A stretch of 64,000 nt of DNA, taken from the NCBI GenBank assembly GCA_036768485.1, contig JAVLUZ010000811.1, forward strand, positions 124,001 to 188,000, in the 5' to 3' direction. This document shows, one piece after another, positions 1 to 13,200 of the stretch. Source of the DNA: Mermis nigrescens. Taxonomy: Eukaryota > Nematoda > Enoplea > Mermithida > Mermithidae. Under the pieces are notes generated by a model. It searched no databases, was not told the DNA's origin, and saw only the letters and a list, made by a program, of their open reading frames with translations. A program made the position numbers and the translations under genes. Each line of letters begins with the position of its first letter. The first letter of the stretch is position 1.

Positions 1-1589
1 CGCCGGAAAATTTTGACGTTTTAGCTCTTTAAACACAATTCATACCGCTTAAATCATACAGAACAGACAAATTAATTTCGGCGAACCCTTTTTCCTTTTC
101 GTCCTCTCAAAAATCTCACTGCACATGTACAACGAGATTTTACAGCGGGATGGGGCTGCGGTGGCGCGCTCAATCGCCCCCTAGAAAATTTTGTAAGAAA
201 GCACTTTAATGTTAAATACTATCGCTAAAATTCTCGCAAAATCGGCCAAATCTCGGCTCTAAATTAAGCCTAAAACACTTAAAATTGATGAAGTCCTACA
301 TTGTACAAGATTTCTGAGCTGAAATGCGCTTTTCGACCTCTGCTAATTATAAAGCGCAGCAAAGGGTTCTTCCAAAAAGATATTAAAAAGATGTATCAAT
401 GACAATTTTGTTCTTATCGTTTTCAGGCCCATTTGTGGCCTTCTTATTAACAAGACATAATTCAGAAAACAGAAAATGCGCAAAAACATAAGAAAATTTG
501 GCCATTCCTTTCATTCAAAATAAGATTATGTGTCCTGTCCTTGTAAAGAATGACAAACAAAGCAAAGAATAGACAAACTGGTACACAATCATTTTCGCAC
601 TTTTACTGTTATGCTCAACAAGCACGTGCAGTTTCATTCAACGAACAAATAGAGCAATAAATCACTAAAGTGATGTGAATTGATCGATTATCTTAGCTAA
701 TTTAAGCTTTTGAACTCATTGGATCTATATAAGAATAAATATAATAAAGACTTGGCGCGAAGCGCCGGAAAATTTTTGACGTTTTTGCCTTTTTGAACTC
801 AATGTTCTGGACACAATTATCACACTCGAAAAATCAACAAAATTTCTGAAAAATTTCGGGGGGGGCATGTGCCCCCAATGCCCCCTGGCTACGCCTATTG
901 CTTCAATACGTGTCCTATCCTAAACACTACACAATTTCAATTGACGTCAATGTACGCTATAGTTTGAGTTCTAAAATCAAAACAACCTTCTATCCGACCA
1001 TATCATAGTCGCTGTTAATTCTGAATGCATAAATTTAATGCTCAATTTCCTTATATATATATATATACATGAAACCTTGTGCTTTTCCAAACCGTGTTTA
1101 GTTGCACGTGCATTTTAATAATGGAATTGCGCGCTATTGTATTAAAAACTTTGTTCTTGCTTGAATAATGCTACCAAAATCCTTGCGAACTACTTAATTT
1201 ATTTTTAGAAAGATTGAATAATTAACAGAGCTTAGAATTCAAAAATCTTCTTGATACAACAGTAAGTCTTGCGTTTGACAATTAACAAATGTAAAATCGG
1301 TCTAAATATGTATCTTATGCATAACATTATATTGGAAGCAAGGCATATTGTTAGTATATAAGCCCGGGCCCGGTACCAAGCCCGGCAGCAAAGCCCGGGC
1401 CCGGGCCCGGTTTTTTTTGAGCCCGGTCGATCACTGCCTCAAGCCCATCCCTCACGGTCATGTCGGGTCATAAGGGGTCTAGACCAAGACCATACATGTA
1501 CGGCGTAAGAATTCTGAGGGGATTGAAACCATGAAAAAAGTGCCTTTTCGGTTTAAATTCAAAAACGATTGGTATGCCTGAGAACATAC
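1..1589. other. Gene-poor AT-rich DNA with repeat fragments
   Basis: No reading frame here looks like a protein. The stretch holds two copies of a dispersed sequence in which the hairpin GGCGCGAAGCGCC (complete at 754-766) is followed by ggaaaattttgacg; the window opens inside such a copy. At about 840-900 there is a G-run and a GGCTACGCC end typical of a MITE terminus, but no partner end. At 1355-1425 there is a GCCCGG-rich cluster. A TA dinucleotide run lies near 1050. Confidence 0.6.
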
Positions 1590-2012
1590 ATTCCCATAGG
1601 GGGTGACCTCAGGGTCCGAGACTTGAATCACTGTCGGACGATTTTGAGCTTTCAAGCATTTTCTGCATGATTTTTGGGTACAAAAGCAGCGAGGGTATTA
1701 AAATTTTTTCAGCGCTTCGCGCCGACTAGTTTATTTCTGTTATGTTTACCTATATAATACCTAGAATGAACTAAAAATGATCTGAAAAGTCAAAATTTTG
1801 GATGAATTCTTATATTTTTTACTTACAAGAGTGACGAAACTAGTCAGAATGGGACGAAAAGTAGTTAAAAATGCAGTTTTTCACATTAAAACATGCTATA
1901 TGGGATGTTTTAGCCATTTTTCATATTTGGCCTGCAAAAAAAGGCTAGATTCTAAATTTAGTGGTCCTAAATTTTGGGATTTCACCCCCTGAACTTTCGA
2001 CCTGGGGAAACT
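1590..2012 (+). repeat. Left arm of a long inverted repeat (partner 7753-8375)
   Basis: This stretch reappears in reverse complement at 7753-8375. Shared landmarks are the gacttgaatcactgtc block, the hairpin motif near 1711, the gtgacgaaactagtcagaat block near 1835 and the block ending at the 'ctgaactttcgacc' sequence. The partner arm has a CAGGCACGTA MITE inserted at 7986-8160. The arms may be the termini of an old element or two copies inserted in opposite directions. I see no target duplication at the outer ends, so I do not call a boundary. Confidence 0.6.
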
Positions 2013-3918
2013 ATGCCTGAGAACATCGTTATTTTAGCGTTTCTTACTATGTTCTTTCGTCCTAACATAAAAATATGAAAAAATTCGTAAAAATAACCAA
2101 AAATTCGAGTAAATTTAACAAAGTGGGAAAATTTGACTTTTGAGCCAAAAAGATCGCTTGTAAATGTTAAAATAAGATTTTCAGCGATTTCTTCGATAAG
2201 TCTAAAATTTTGAGGGCAGAAACCGTTTGGAGGCTGAAACTCTCCCAGGCACACAAGTAACGGCTTGAAATTTTGGGTCGGGGGTTACCGGCCATTCTTA
2301 GGGGGGGGTAAATGACCCCCAAATTATGGCCAAAAATGGCCACAAAATGCATTTTCTTTCTAAAAGTCGGGGAAGGTTCAAAATTCTTTGGCATTGGGGA
2401 ATAGGGGGACGGCCAACTCTGGGTAGGGTATCTCCCTCACTCCTGTTACATATGTATATGCTCCCAGACCTCATCAAGCACATACGTATATATGGTCTGA
2501 CCCATCCCGACCTCCTCCCTCACGTGTGCGTACATCTGTCAACGACTCGACATTGTATTACGGGTGCTATAAAGTCGCAAAATCTGTAGAAATCAAACAT
2601 TCTCAAAACAATGCAAAAAGTCGAAGTATATTCTGCGGCCTCTGATGAAGTGTAACCTTCTTTTAATAATTTCCAATGCTTCACATACGAGTGTATAAAC
2701 ATAATCTTAAATGTTTACTTCTTGCAAATTGTTTGCACGTTGCAACGCTGACTTGCTCCCTACCGTGTTTGACAGAAAACTAACTGCAATTGTATTTAAA
2801 GGTGTTTTAATTTGTTATAATGCGCATTATAGCAAGCAAATCTGGCGTCAATTGGTTAGTGCTCACAATCATTGCGGGCATGTACATAAGTATACCTACA
2901 TGTAGTCTGTTTCACGTAAACTTACGAGTTCCCTACTGCTTTAAACCATGAATTTCTTTGATTGTCTTGAATGCGTCGATGCTTGTGCTATTTCATTCAA
3001 TGGGCCGTTCAAAAAGTCTAAAGGATGGTAAAGAAATCAGCTCTAAAGGATGTGGGTGGGCCGAATTTCGGTGGAATCATCCCCAACATCTATTAAAGTA
3101 TTCTTACTGTTATACATGTAACGGCTCGATATTTTGGTTGTGAGTCCCTTGCCATTTAAAAACGTGTAAAAATGGCCAAAAGGCAACTCTTTTCTCAAAC
3201 TAGGCCCAGGGATCAGAAATATTATGACTTTGGGGATGGGGGACGTCCAATTTTGAGTGGGGGGTCTCCCGAACCCTGTGTGACATATGCTTATTGTGAT
3301 GTTTTTTACGGATTTTCCCCGTCAATGTTTTTTTAACGGATAAACGCAGAATGCGACTTAGATTCGTCGCGTCCGTCCCAAATTTTAAACGAAGAATCCG
3401 CCAGTGATTTATCAGACGAGCTTTATCACACGCCCCCTTATTTCGACCAAGGTCGCATTGTTAACCCGCAAGTTTCTACCCATGGCGTATCTTACAAACC
3501 TGCCGTGCCCGCACGGGATCTGAAGCCCGCTCACTTGTAATTATCAGACGTGCAAAACACGGGAATTCTGTGTGGGGGAACTGAAAATTGTTTAAAACTC
3601 CGGCTTTAAATAATTAAAAACACCATCTTCGGCGTTTTTGACTAAGCTTTTCCATTTAAGAACATAAAAAATAAGAAATTTTGAAAAAAATGTGAAAAAC
3701 GAGTAAATTTAACAAAATGTAGTCCAAATTCAATATATTGCGCGAAGCGCTGAAAATTTGATGCTTTTTAACCCAAAATATTGCTAAAAACGCTTAAAAC
3801 AACTCCTTTCCTGCGATTTCTTTTCGGAAAATTATAATATTCGGAGGGTGAAAAAATTTCTTGGGAGATGAAAACTCCCAGACCTCATGGTCATGTTCGA
3901 TAATTATGTCCATATGTA
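2013..3918. other. Non-coding, includes a diverged copy of the 37.4-kb repeat unit
   Basis: No supportable gene. From about 2570 to 3010 the sequence is recognisably similar to 37440-38390. It shares the 'gtatattctgcggcctct' block, the 'caacgctgact' block, the 'attatagcaagcaaa' block and the order between them. It is therefore an old fragment of the GCAAAG repeat unit described at 37381. The flanks are AT-rich with G-runs typical of decayed MITEs. Confidence 0.5.
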
Positions 3919-4645
3919 CAGTTGTCGCCATGAAAGATGACGCGCTATCACCCTCAGAATTATAATAGATGGTGCGTCGCGAGCACCGTGTTCGTCCATC
4001 ATGTGCTATTATCTCTTATCTATTATTATGCACCATTAATCTGTATCATCCCATTAATCTGGCGATGTGGACGGCGCAATTTAGCTATTAATAGCGCCAA
4101 CAAGAAGGAAGCGCGCACGTTAATGCTGGAAGTGCGCACGTGATTGTCGTTCTATATTTAGGTGAGCCGACATTAAAATCAATATTTTTGCAAGCCGGCG
4201 ACGGACGATGAAGAATTTTGCAGAAAGGTACGCAATACAGAGCGATGTACGCAGCACTGATTGAGGAGTTTTTAAACATTTCGAATTGATTTATAAAAAA
4301 GTCTAAAAATGCTATTGAAGTTTTTTAGATGACTTAACATATAAATAATAATTAATAGACAGTCTCGGCTTGCAAAAATATTGATTTTAATGTTGGCTCG
4401 CCTAAATATAGAACGACATTCACGTGCGCGCTTCCAGCATTCACGTGCGCGCTTCCTTCTTGTTGGCTCTATTAATAGCTAAATTGCGCCGTCCACATCG
4501 CCAGATTAACGGGATGATACAGATTAATGGCGTGTAATAATAAATAAGAGATAATAGCGCATGATGGACGAAACACGGTGCTCGCGACGCACCATCTATT
4601 ATAATTCTGAGGGTGATAGCGCGTCATCTTTCATGGCGACCACTG
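3919..4645. mobile_element. TA-flanked long-arm MITE, copy 1 (727 bp)
   Basis: The element starts CAGTTGTCGCCATGAAAGAT and ends with the reverse complement of nearly the same sequence (GGCGACCACTG). TA lies immediately outside both ends (3917-3918 and 4646-4647), as expected for a Tc1/mariner-type duplication. The arms are about 300 bp each and highly complementary, with a short AT-rich loop near 4270-4370. There is no transposase, so it is non-autonomous. Another copy of exactly the same length lies at 6612-7338 and a shorter relative at 5895-6312. Confidence 0.8.
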
Positions 4646-4647
4646 TA

Positions 4648-5894
4648 TTTGATCTAATTTTGTTTTTTATCTCTTTTTTACTTATGGGTCAAAAAAACTG
4701 GTTGGCACTATTTTAATTCGTTGCACAGCACATACATAGATACACATAGTCAAGCTGGCCACGTAGGAGTATTCCGAAGATGTGGCTCCATCTACTCACA
4801 AGCTGAGATTTAATATGACACGGGCAGCGTTTAAAGTCTGGGGTAGGATCTGAGGTCCAATAAATTTAAAGGTTAAAATGTGCCGAAAATTTTATGGCAG
4901 GTGCCAAAAACATCATGATTTAAAATTTGTCGAACTCTATCCGTTGGCTTCAAACAATCGCGAAAAAACGACGAAAAACATTTGGAAATACAATTCTGTG
5001 GTCTTCTGGTTTCAAGGTGTCTTCCGGATTAATTCAAGTGCTAAAATAGCGTTAAAACTACATTACTACACAGTTTCTGGTCAATTTAATGCAGTTTTGA
5101 GGAAAATTTTCAATTTTCATCCATTTTTAGCCTTGATTTTGCCACATTTTCCCGTGAGAATTTCTTATTTTTTCCATTATGGGATTTTAGAGACAGCCAA
5201 CCCCCTCCCCCGTGCATGTCTGGTCCAGAACATATATTTAACGGTTAGAAATATTGGCTTGGGAAGATCCCTGACTATTTTTATGGGGTGGGGCAGTTTT
5301 TTTTGTACAAGGTCCGTTTGTTCATGTACAAAGATGGTCCCTAAAAGTATTTGTACATTTTTTGTGTGCTATAATATGGTTCCGTAGCGGTTCTAGTGTG
5401 GTAAAAACAGAGTTGATCGACCTTTGGTAGTGTATTTTAGCTAATTTCTGGGTTTCTGGCGGCAAAAATCACTAAGAATCGTTTAACGACGGCGCGAAGC
5501 GCCGAAAAATCTGACATTTTTCTTTTAAATGCAATTTCTGCCATTTTAAAGATATATAGAACACAGAATTACTAATTTCAACGCGAACCGCCAAACATTT
5601 TTGCGAAGATTAGACCTTTTTGCAGTTTTTGTCTTCCCAAAAATCTTCGTACATTTACAAAGACGGTCCCGAAAAGTCTTTGTACATCGGGAAAAATTTT
5701 TGCCGAATGCAAAAAATCGTGGGGTGGGGTAAATGACCTTCAATTTTTGAGCAAAAACAGCCAACAAACACTAAAAAACCGCCAAAAAAAACACAATTTC
5801 TTTCTTAATATGGGTGGGGGTCGAAAACTTATGGCTTTGAGGAATGTGGGATGACCAACTTTGAGTTGGAGATTTGAATCCCCTGATGCATGTA
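4648..5894. other. Non-coding, with 'gtacaaagac' repeat
   Basis: A frame of 169 codons is open at 4878-5387, but it lacks any recognisable domain and lies in repeat-type sequence, so I do not call it a gene. The part around 5260-5720 (tttgtacatgtacaaagac blocks flanking the hairpin motif at 5491-5503) recurs in inverted order at about 18545-19290 inside the hAT-like element. This indicates a shared older repeat. Confidence 0.5.
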
Positions 5895-6312
5895 CAGTGC
5901 TCGCCATGAAAAATGGCGCACCGTTACTGTAAGATTAATGTTAGATGATGCGTCTGGAGCGCCGCGCTCTGTCCATTATACTGTATCAACCTGACCGTTA
6001 ATGCGGCGACGCATACGCAGCAACTTAGCAATTGATAGCATCAAGAAAATGAAGCGCGCACGAGAATATCTTTGAACGCGCACGTGGAATGCCATTGGAT
6101 CCAATGCCATTCACGTGCGCGCTTCATTTTTTGATGGTATTAATAGCTAAATTGCTCCGTCTGCGTCGCCGCATTAAGGGCTAGTTACAGAATAATATCT
6201 TTTATTAGAAGAACGAGTTGATACAGAATAATGGACAAAACGCGGCGCTCGCGACGCATCATCTAACATTAATCTTACAATAATGGTGCGTCAACTTTCA
6301 TGGCGAGCACTG
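5895..6312. mobile_element. TA-type long-arm MITE, short variant (418 bp)
   Basis: The termini are CAGTGCTCGCCATGAAA and its complement ending GCACTG. It resembles the 727-bp elements at 3919 and 6612 in the outer about 180 bp of each arm, but lacks the central loop and part of the arms. The left flank is TA and the right flank TT, so the target duplication is not clean. The arms meet near 6100 around a short palindrome, GGATCC. Confidence 0.7.
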
Positions 6313-6611
6313 TTTGGTCCGAACCCACATTCCCATAGGTGTAAGGGTTCAAAATTTTGGGTGGGGATTCCCGGCCATTTTTACGGGGGTGTAGATGTCC
6401 TTCAATTTTTGGCCAAAAACGGCCATAAAGCAGCTGAAAACGGCAACAAAATTCAATTTTTTTCGAAAAATTTGAATTTTCCCATCCTCTCTCAGTCTTC
6501 CCATCCCTAAGCCATCGGCTTTTGAGCGAGCATCGAGTTGTTAGACTTTTTTGAGAATTTTCTCGCCGTTTTTGGTTTGAAGCATAAGTTCGAAATAGTA
6601 GAAATTAAATA
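6313..6611. other. Spacer between two MITEs, nothing recognised
   Basis: AT-rich sequence with a 75-codon frame that has no domain signal. It contains 'ttgggtggggattcccggcc', a block that also occurs near 2275 and 24320, so it is probably old repeat. Confidence 0.4.
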
Positions 6612-7338
6612 CAGTTGTCGCCATGAAAGATGACGCGCTATCACCCTCAGAATTATAATAGATGGTGCTACGCGAGCGCCGCGTTTCGTCCATCATACGC
6701 TATTATCTCTTTTTTATTATCATACGCCATTAATCTGTATCATCCCGTTAATCTGGCGATGCGGACGGCGCAATTTAGCTATTAATAGCGTCAACAAGAA
6801 GGAAGTGCGCTTGTGAATGCTGGAAGCGCGCACGTGAATCTCGTTCTATATTTAGGCGAGCCAAGTTTAACATCAATATTTTTGCAAGCTGGCGACGGAT
6901 GATGAAGAATTTTGCAGAAAGGTACGCAATACAGAGCGATGTACGCAGCACTGATTGAGGAGTTTTCAAAATTTCGAATTGATTCAAAAAAACCTCTAAA
7001 AATGCTACTGAAATTTTTAGATGACTTAATATATAAATAATAATTAAAAGACAGTGATCGGCTTGCAAAAATATTGATTTTAATGTTGGCTCGCCTAAAT
7101 ATAGAGCGACATTCACGTGCGCGCTTCCAGCATTCACGTGCGCGTTTCCTTCTTGTTGGCGCTATTAATAGCTAAATTGCGCCGTCCGCATCGCCAGATT
7201 AACGGGATGATACAGATTAATGGCGTATAATAATAAACAAAAATAATAGCGCATGATGGACGAAACGCGGCGCTCGCGACGCACCATCTTTTTATAATCC
7301 TGAGGGTGATAGCGCGTCATCTTTCATGGCGACCACTG
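6612..7338. mobile_element. TA-flanked long-arm MITE, copy 2 (727 bp)
   Basis: Same length and layout as the copy at 3919-4645, with TA on both sides (6610-6611 and 7339-7340) and termini CAGTTGTCGCC and GGCGACCACTG. Arms of about 300 bp fold on each other. The two copies differ by scattered substitutions, so they transposed independently rather than arising from a very recent duplication of the locus. No coding capacity. Confidence 0.8.
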
Positions 7339-7752
7339 TAGGTTTTTCTTACAAATTTCCGTCTGCCCATCACAAAAAAAGTTTTCGATCATTATAAGCA
7401 GGTGGCGTTCTACAATATTGTTGTATTAACCCTTTGGATACGGTGAAAATGCCACACATGTAACATTTTAGAGCGATGGGGGCAGGGAATGCCCTACGCA
7501 AAGTTAGAGTCCCCCCGCAAAGCCAGAAAATTTTTCTGCCCCTGGATTTTTGGAAAAATTAGCATTTGGCCAAAAATTGAAGGTCACCTACCCCCTTCAC
7601 TCCTAAATATGGCCTGGGACACCCTCTATCAAAATTTCAAGCCGTTCCGTGTATGGGTGATGCGCTTTAGGCTTCGTCGTTCAGCTCTACTTTTACTGGA
7701 GGACTGCGATAGGTGAAGTTTGAATGCTTTACATTTCGTTATACGTTGTATC

Positions 7753-8375
7753 ATAGTTTCCCAAGGTCGAAAGTTCAGGGCTGAAATCCCAAAATTTACG
7801 GCCACTAAATTTAGATTTCTAGCCTTTTTTGCAGGTCAAATATGAAAAATGGCTGAAACATCCTATATAGCATTTTTTAATGTGAAAAGCTGCATTTTTA
7901 ACTACGTTTCGTCCCATTCTGACTAGTTTCGTCACTCTTGTAAGTAGAAACTATAAGAATTCATCGGAAACTTTGACATTTTTAGCAGGCACGTATCTCT
8001 GGGGGGAATGGGGAGGGTACGGACCCCCTAAAATTCAGAAAAATCGGAAAAAGTAGGACTTTTTAAACGTTATTTTGTTCTATTTTCAGCCTTTTTGGGC
8101 TTAGTCCCCCCAAAAATTTTTGTTGGTCCCCCCAAAATAGGACGACCAGCTACGCGCCTGCTTTTCAGATCATTTTAACTTCATTCTAGGTATTTTATTG
8201 GTAAACAAAACAGAAATGTACTAGTCGGTGCAAAGCGCCGAAAAAATTTAACGTCTTTGCTGCTTTTGTACTCAAAAATCATGCAGAAAATGTTTGAAAG
8301 CTCAAAATCATCTGACAGTGATTCAAGTCTCGGATCTGAGGTGAGGGTAAAACTTCCCTCACCCTCTATGGAAAT
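7753..8375 (-). repeat. Right arm of a long inverted repeat (partner 1590-2012)
   Basis: The reverse complement matches 1590-2012 block by block, apart from a 175-bp MITE at 7986-8160 that is absent from the left arm. The left arm thus serves as an empty-site comparison for that MITE. The span between the arms (about 5.7 kb) holds only MITEs and unrecognised sequence. Confidence 0.6.
7986..8160. mobile_element. hAT-like MITE, CAGGCACGTA family
   Basis: Termini are CAGGCACGTATCTC and CTACGCGCCTG, the family ends found also at 9920, 14068, 16596 and 56119. The flanking 8-mers (attttTAG and cttttcag) match at 6 of 8 positions, in keeping with an old 8-bp duplication. The internal block 'ggactttttaaacgttattttg' is shared by all copies. 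Confidence 0.7.
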
Positions 8376-9919
8376 GCGTGCGTTGTATCTACGTACAAAA
8401 AAAATTTATTTTTCTTTTTTTGTTTCTGTTTGAAATGGCATAGAAACACTGTACTGACCAGCGTTTTTTCAGCACGACCCCCATTAGCGCTGTTGCTAAT
8501 GGAAAGTTTTTCTATCAGTACGAAATGGCTTACATTAGCACGCTAGTTTTTTTAGCTGTATAATACCTATGGTATCAGTAATGCATGTCCTTTTCTTTAT
8601 TAATCCAGCTGTTTGAGAATGTTATGATATTGCAGATCAATGTTTTTTCTAAATTTGATTAAATCAAAAAATTCATGTTAAATCATAATTATTGGCTTCC
8701 TACTGCTTAATCATCTCAGAAAGCTGACACCACTGTACCTTTAGCAATATCAGAAATGATAACGTGGTTGGCGTATACTAGCTTAATTTGGCAACAGACG
8801 CGACTGCGCTTATAAATTGAATGATAAATATGCATAAAGAAGCTAATGTTGTTTTCAAACAAAAGAAAATAGTGCGAGCAAAGTTGTCAAAAAGACATTA
8901 TTTTGTGCTAAAAATTGTTTAACGGGCAGGCAGATGAATGCATAATGCTCTAGACTGCGCAAAGATTGACTTTTGAGTGTTTAAATTGCGCGCTTGAGGC
9001 TAAATAAAGAGTTGATGGTTAAATTTTTCGTAATTTCTGCTGAAAAATACGTTAAAAAGCGTTAAAATTACTATATTTTTGCACAAAAAGGTCTGTATCG
9101 TGCTAATGGCCGAAATTTCCATTAGCGCGGGGCGACTCATTAGCGTGAAGATTCCGGAAATAATGGCGATAATGTGCCGAATTTAAAAAGATTAGTTGGA
9201 CGAAATTTTTCCTACTTTTGTTTAAACTCGGTTTACAGTAAAATCATGAGTCACGTATAGGTATGTACTCGCTTGCTGATTAGGTACCTACTACCTGGCC
9301 CGTAGTTAGGGCAGGGACCGCCCCCCCGGAAATGAAAAATAATTTTTGAATCACACGAGGGTTCCCCTAAGGGAAAAATGAAAATTTTCGAAGTAGGTCT
9401 GAAACACCGTCAAAATAGGTTTTTAGGGTACTTTTGGGGTATAAAATGCAAATTTTTTGGCGCGTCGCGCCGGATTTATTGTTTATCTATAGTTTCGGTC
9501 TTCTATCCCACCTATAGTCGCTCAAATTAGACTTAGATATGCAGAAAACTTTTTCGGCGCTTCGCGCGAAATTATTCATTTTCTGTATTCGTCATTTTTT
9601 TAGAACACGAAGTTAAGGAATTATTTGTCGATTGAATGTTGTGAAATCAGTTATATTGATAATTTAAATGTCAGAATTAATTTGTTTCAGCATGAAATGA
9701 AGTGAAAAATATTGTTTTTGAAATTTTTCTCGCCATTGTGTAGAATTCACCGCGATACGCTCAAAAATACCATTATTTTTGCCTATCTCCTAATGGTTCT
9801 CGAGATATTTGACCTCTTAATTTTCTTTCCTAATCGCCCGGAAATAAAATTCTGGATACGGAGCTCGCCTACTACTAGCTTAGTTGATGGCAAAAGATTG
9901 CGTTCATGGCGCGCATTTC
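8376..9919. other. Non-coding, with repeated CATTAGCG words
   Basis: No supportable gene. Several CATTAGCG/CTAATGG words occur in both orientations at about 8485-8545 and 9095-9145, which suggests the ends of an undescribed repeat of roughly 700 bp. I could not find clean boundaries. A frame of 72 codons at 9712-9930 has no domain signal. Confidence 0.4.
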
Positions 9920-10089
9920 CAAGCACGTAGCTGGCCGTCCTATTTTGGGGGGACCAACACTAATTTTGGGGGACCAAGCCCAAAAAAGGCCAAAAATAAC
10001 ACAAAATAACGTTTAAAAAGTCCGGATTTTTCTGAATTTTGGGGGATTCGAACCCCCTCCCCCACCATCCCCCCAGAGATACGTGCCTG
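9920..10089. mobile_element. hAT-like MITE, CAGGCACGTA family, perfect 8-bp duplication
   Basis: The element runs from CAAGCACGTAGC to TACGTGCCTG and is flanked on both sides by CGCATTTC (9912-9919 and 10090-10097). The perfect 8-bp duplication and short imperfect terminal inverted repeats fit the hAT superfamily. It sits about 125 bp upstream of the first visible STAMBP-like exon, so it is probably intronic. Confidence 0.85.
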
Positions 10090-10214
10090 CGCATTTCTTG
10101 AACAGAATTTAATGTATTGCGTCGCATACGTATTATGCAGGCTTAATTTTTAGGGCCCTAGTTTTTTCAAGTATGCATTTTAACGATTATGATAATTTTT
10201 TTAAATCTCTTCAG

Positions 10215-13200
10215 CGCTAATCCTGGCAGTAATTGGGCGAGAGATTCAAAAGTGCCGGATTTTAGCGCTGCTAGTAATTTAAATTCGGTCACTATTCCGG
10301 CCGATGTGGCGGAAAAATTTCTAAAATTGGCCGAACAAAACACAGCTTTAAACAGAGAAACTTGTGGCATTTTGTGCGGTAAGCTCGTCGGTCGATCGAG
10401 AAGACACTTCGATTGTAAGTTTGAGCATTTTTTGGTAAATTCTCGAAAATCACTTACGTTTATATTGATATTTGAAGGACTTCTATGTGTAAAGAAGGAG
10501 GACGGAGATCCGCTACCCTACATAAGTCGCTTGCTTGTCCCCAAACCCCAAAGACTGAGATTTTTTTAACCCCGCCCCCGCTCCCATGCATGATCTGCGG
10601 AGTTTGGAAATTTCATTTCCCAGAAAAGTTTTCACCTCCCTACTTATGTAGATGTTTTTTCACCTCCTCCCCCATAATTGGCGATTTTTTTTCAAAACAA
10701 TGCTGAAAAGATGCTATTTTAAGCGTTTCTAGCGATTTTTCTGGTCCGAAAGCTTCAAATTTTCCGCCTTATACTCATTTTTTGACTACATTTTGTTCAG
10801 TTTTTGTATTTTTCGAAAATTTGAAATTTTTTTAATTTTTTATGCCGTAAAAAAGAAAGGTCTTCATCAGAATCACCGAAAAAATGACGATTTTGACGCT
10901 TTTCTGAGCCCAAAAAACACTGCAGTAAAGATTTTTCCATCTCATCCCTCCCTTACACTGCATGTCGACCCCTTCGATTTTGGCAAAAATTGCGGTTTGA
11001 ACCATTTTTGAGTATTTTTTGCCATTTTAGTTGGAAATAGAGTCAGTTTACTCCATCCCCACCTAAAAATAGCTGACTGCTCACCTCCCAAAATTTTGAG
11101 CCGCTACATTCACGTTTAAGAACCTCGATTTTTTTCATACTAATCATACATACATAGTTTTTTACAATATTCTTGTTCAGAAATTAATTCTCTGTAGATC
11201 TGTGTGCCACTTACTTATCACTATTTATCAATCACGTTGACGGAGTACAAAAAAATTTGTACCATTTAAAACATGCCTTAGTTTTGATTAGTTATCAAGT
11301 TTTAATTATTCGAGTGATTTTACATTTCCAGAAAGTTAAAGTTTCAATTTTAACGCTACTTTTTGATGTAACACTTTTGACACGTTTAAAGCATAGGTGG
11401 GCGGCACCAAAGTTCTTGGGGGGAAGATTTTTTCAAAGGTCAAAACATGGCCCGAAAAATGGTGGTATGGCGAAAAACGCCATTTTTCAACGATTCTCAT
11501 CGAGCACTATACATTGGCATGAAAAAAATCGCGAAAAAAAAAACAAAAAAAATCAAAAATTGAATTCTGGGGGGTATTTTGTTTTCTTTGGGGGTATTTT
11601 AATTTGTGGGGGTGCATACTCCCCAACCCCTCTTTCCTTCACGCCCAGGTATGGTTTCATTATACTCCATTTTTAAGTTCAAGTAACGCACGTCATATTG
11701 CCCAAACAGTCTGGCACTGCTGACTCCTGCGTAACGGAAAAGGAAGAAGAATTGTTTGGTGTTCAGGATAAATATGATTTAATAACCATAGGATGGATTC
11801 ATGTGAGTAAACATTCTTTAAAGGAAAGTTTGATCAGCTTATTGGCTAATAATAAATTCATCGATTCATTAAATCTTAAATAATTTTTTGAACAGTTCGA
11901 TCCACAACTGAGCCTGGGGCTAGGGGCGGATTTGGGGGGACGGTCCCCCCCCCCCCGTTGGCCCAAAATAGTGCACAAAATTGAGGATTTTTGAGCGATT
12001 TTTAGCGATTTTCGGATTAAAACAGCTAGTTTTTCCGCCCAAGTCAGAGTTCCGCCCCCCCTTAGGAAAATCGGCATTGCCTGGGGCTATTTGGGGAGGT
12101 TTTGACTCTCTGAATCATAAAACTCCCCGAGGATCCGGTAGATCCCTAGAATTAAATTTTTGGCAGTCTTTCTGGATATTGTCACATCAGATTCACAGAT
12201 TGGTTGCTGTATTGCCTGCCCATATTTGGTTCGATCCGTGTTTTTTACTTATAAACTCCTTGAAATAATTTACTTTTGAGTCTTTTAAAATAATTTCTGA
12301 ATTTTAACTATTTTTTTATTTTCAAAATTAAGACGAAAAATTGAGTGAATCTGTGGCAATTTTTAGTCAAAAATTGATACAATTAGCTTAATTGTTGACA
12401 GAATTGCAAAAAAGGCAAAAAAGGAATGGCGTTTTAAAATAAAACGTACATACAGAGATACATGGGTAGTAAGCATACATGCACATTGCACATAGGGGGG
12501 GTGAGGTTTGAGGGTATATTAGCCCCCCCGCTGAAAGATCAGCCAGACAGATATATACTGTACAGCGGTTTCGAGCTGGCGGAACATTTTTTTATCATTT
12601 TTGAGGTCAAGCAGTAATAATGTCTAAATTATTCCGGTACTTTTTATACATTTTTACCCAAAAAGCGCCAAACATTAATCAATTCCTGTATTTTTTAGTG
12701 TTTAAAGTGATATAATGCAGTCAAAATGGACTAAAAATTTTTCATAATGCGAAATTACCACGAAAAGACGTTTTATAGGCTATTTTGGCCATTTTGATCG
12801 TTTAAGCAACAAAAAATTCGTGAACGTTAAATTTGCTGTTTCGCAATACATAGATTTTAGCGCCTTCTCTGCCGACCCTGAACTTGTGAATTTGGATTTA
12901 AAATAAATAACCTGAACTTGGATTTAAAATAAATAACTTCAATATAGCATACACGTGAACTTCCTCACAGCACAGATAAGCATACATGTACATAACAAAG
13001 AGTTGGAGAAGCCCCACCATAGGTGGGCGGCACCAAAATTCTAGGGGTGCAAGATTTTTTTAATGATCAAAAATCGCCTTAAAATGGTGGTATGGCGAAA
13101 AAAACACCATTTTTCAACGTTTCTCATCGAGCACTTCCATTGGCATCAAAAAATTGCGAAAAAAACAAAAATTTTAAAAAATTGAATTCTGGGGGTATTT

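Noticed and set aside
4878..5387. 169-codon plus-strand frame
   Set aside because: Composition follows the AT-rich background, there is no domain, and part of it is a repeat also found in inverted order near 18600. A chance open frame.
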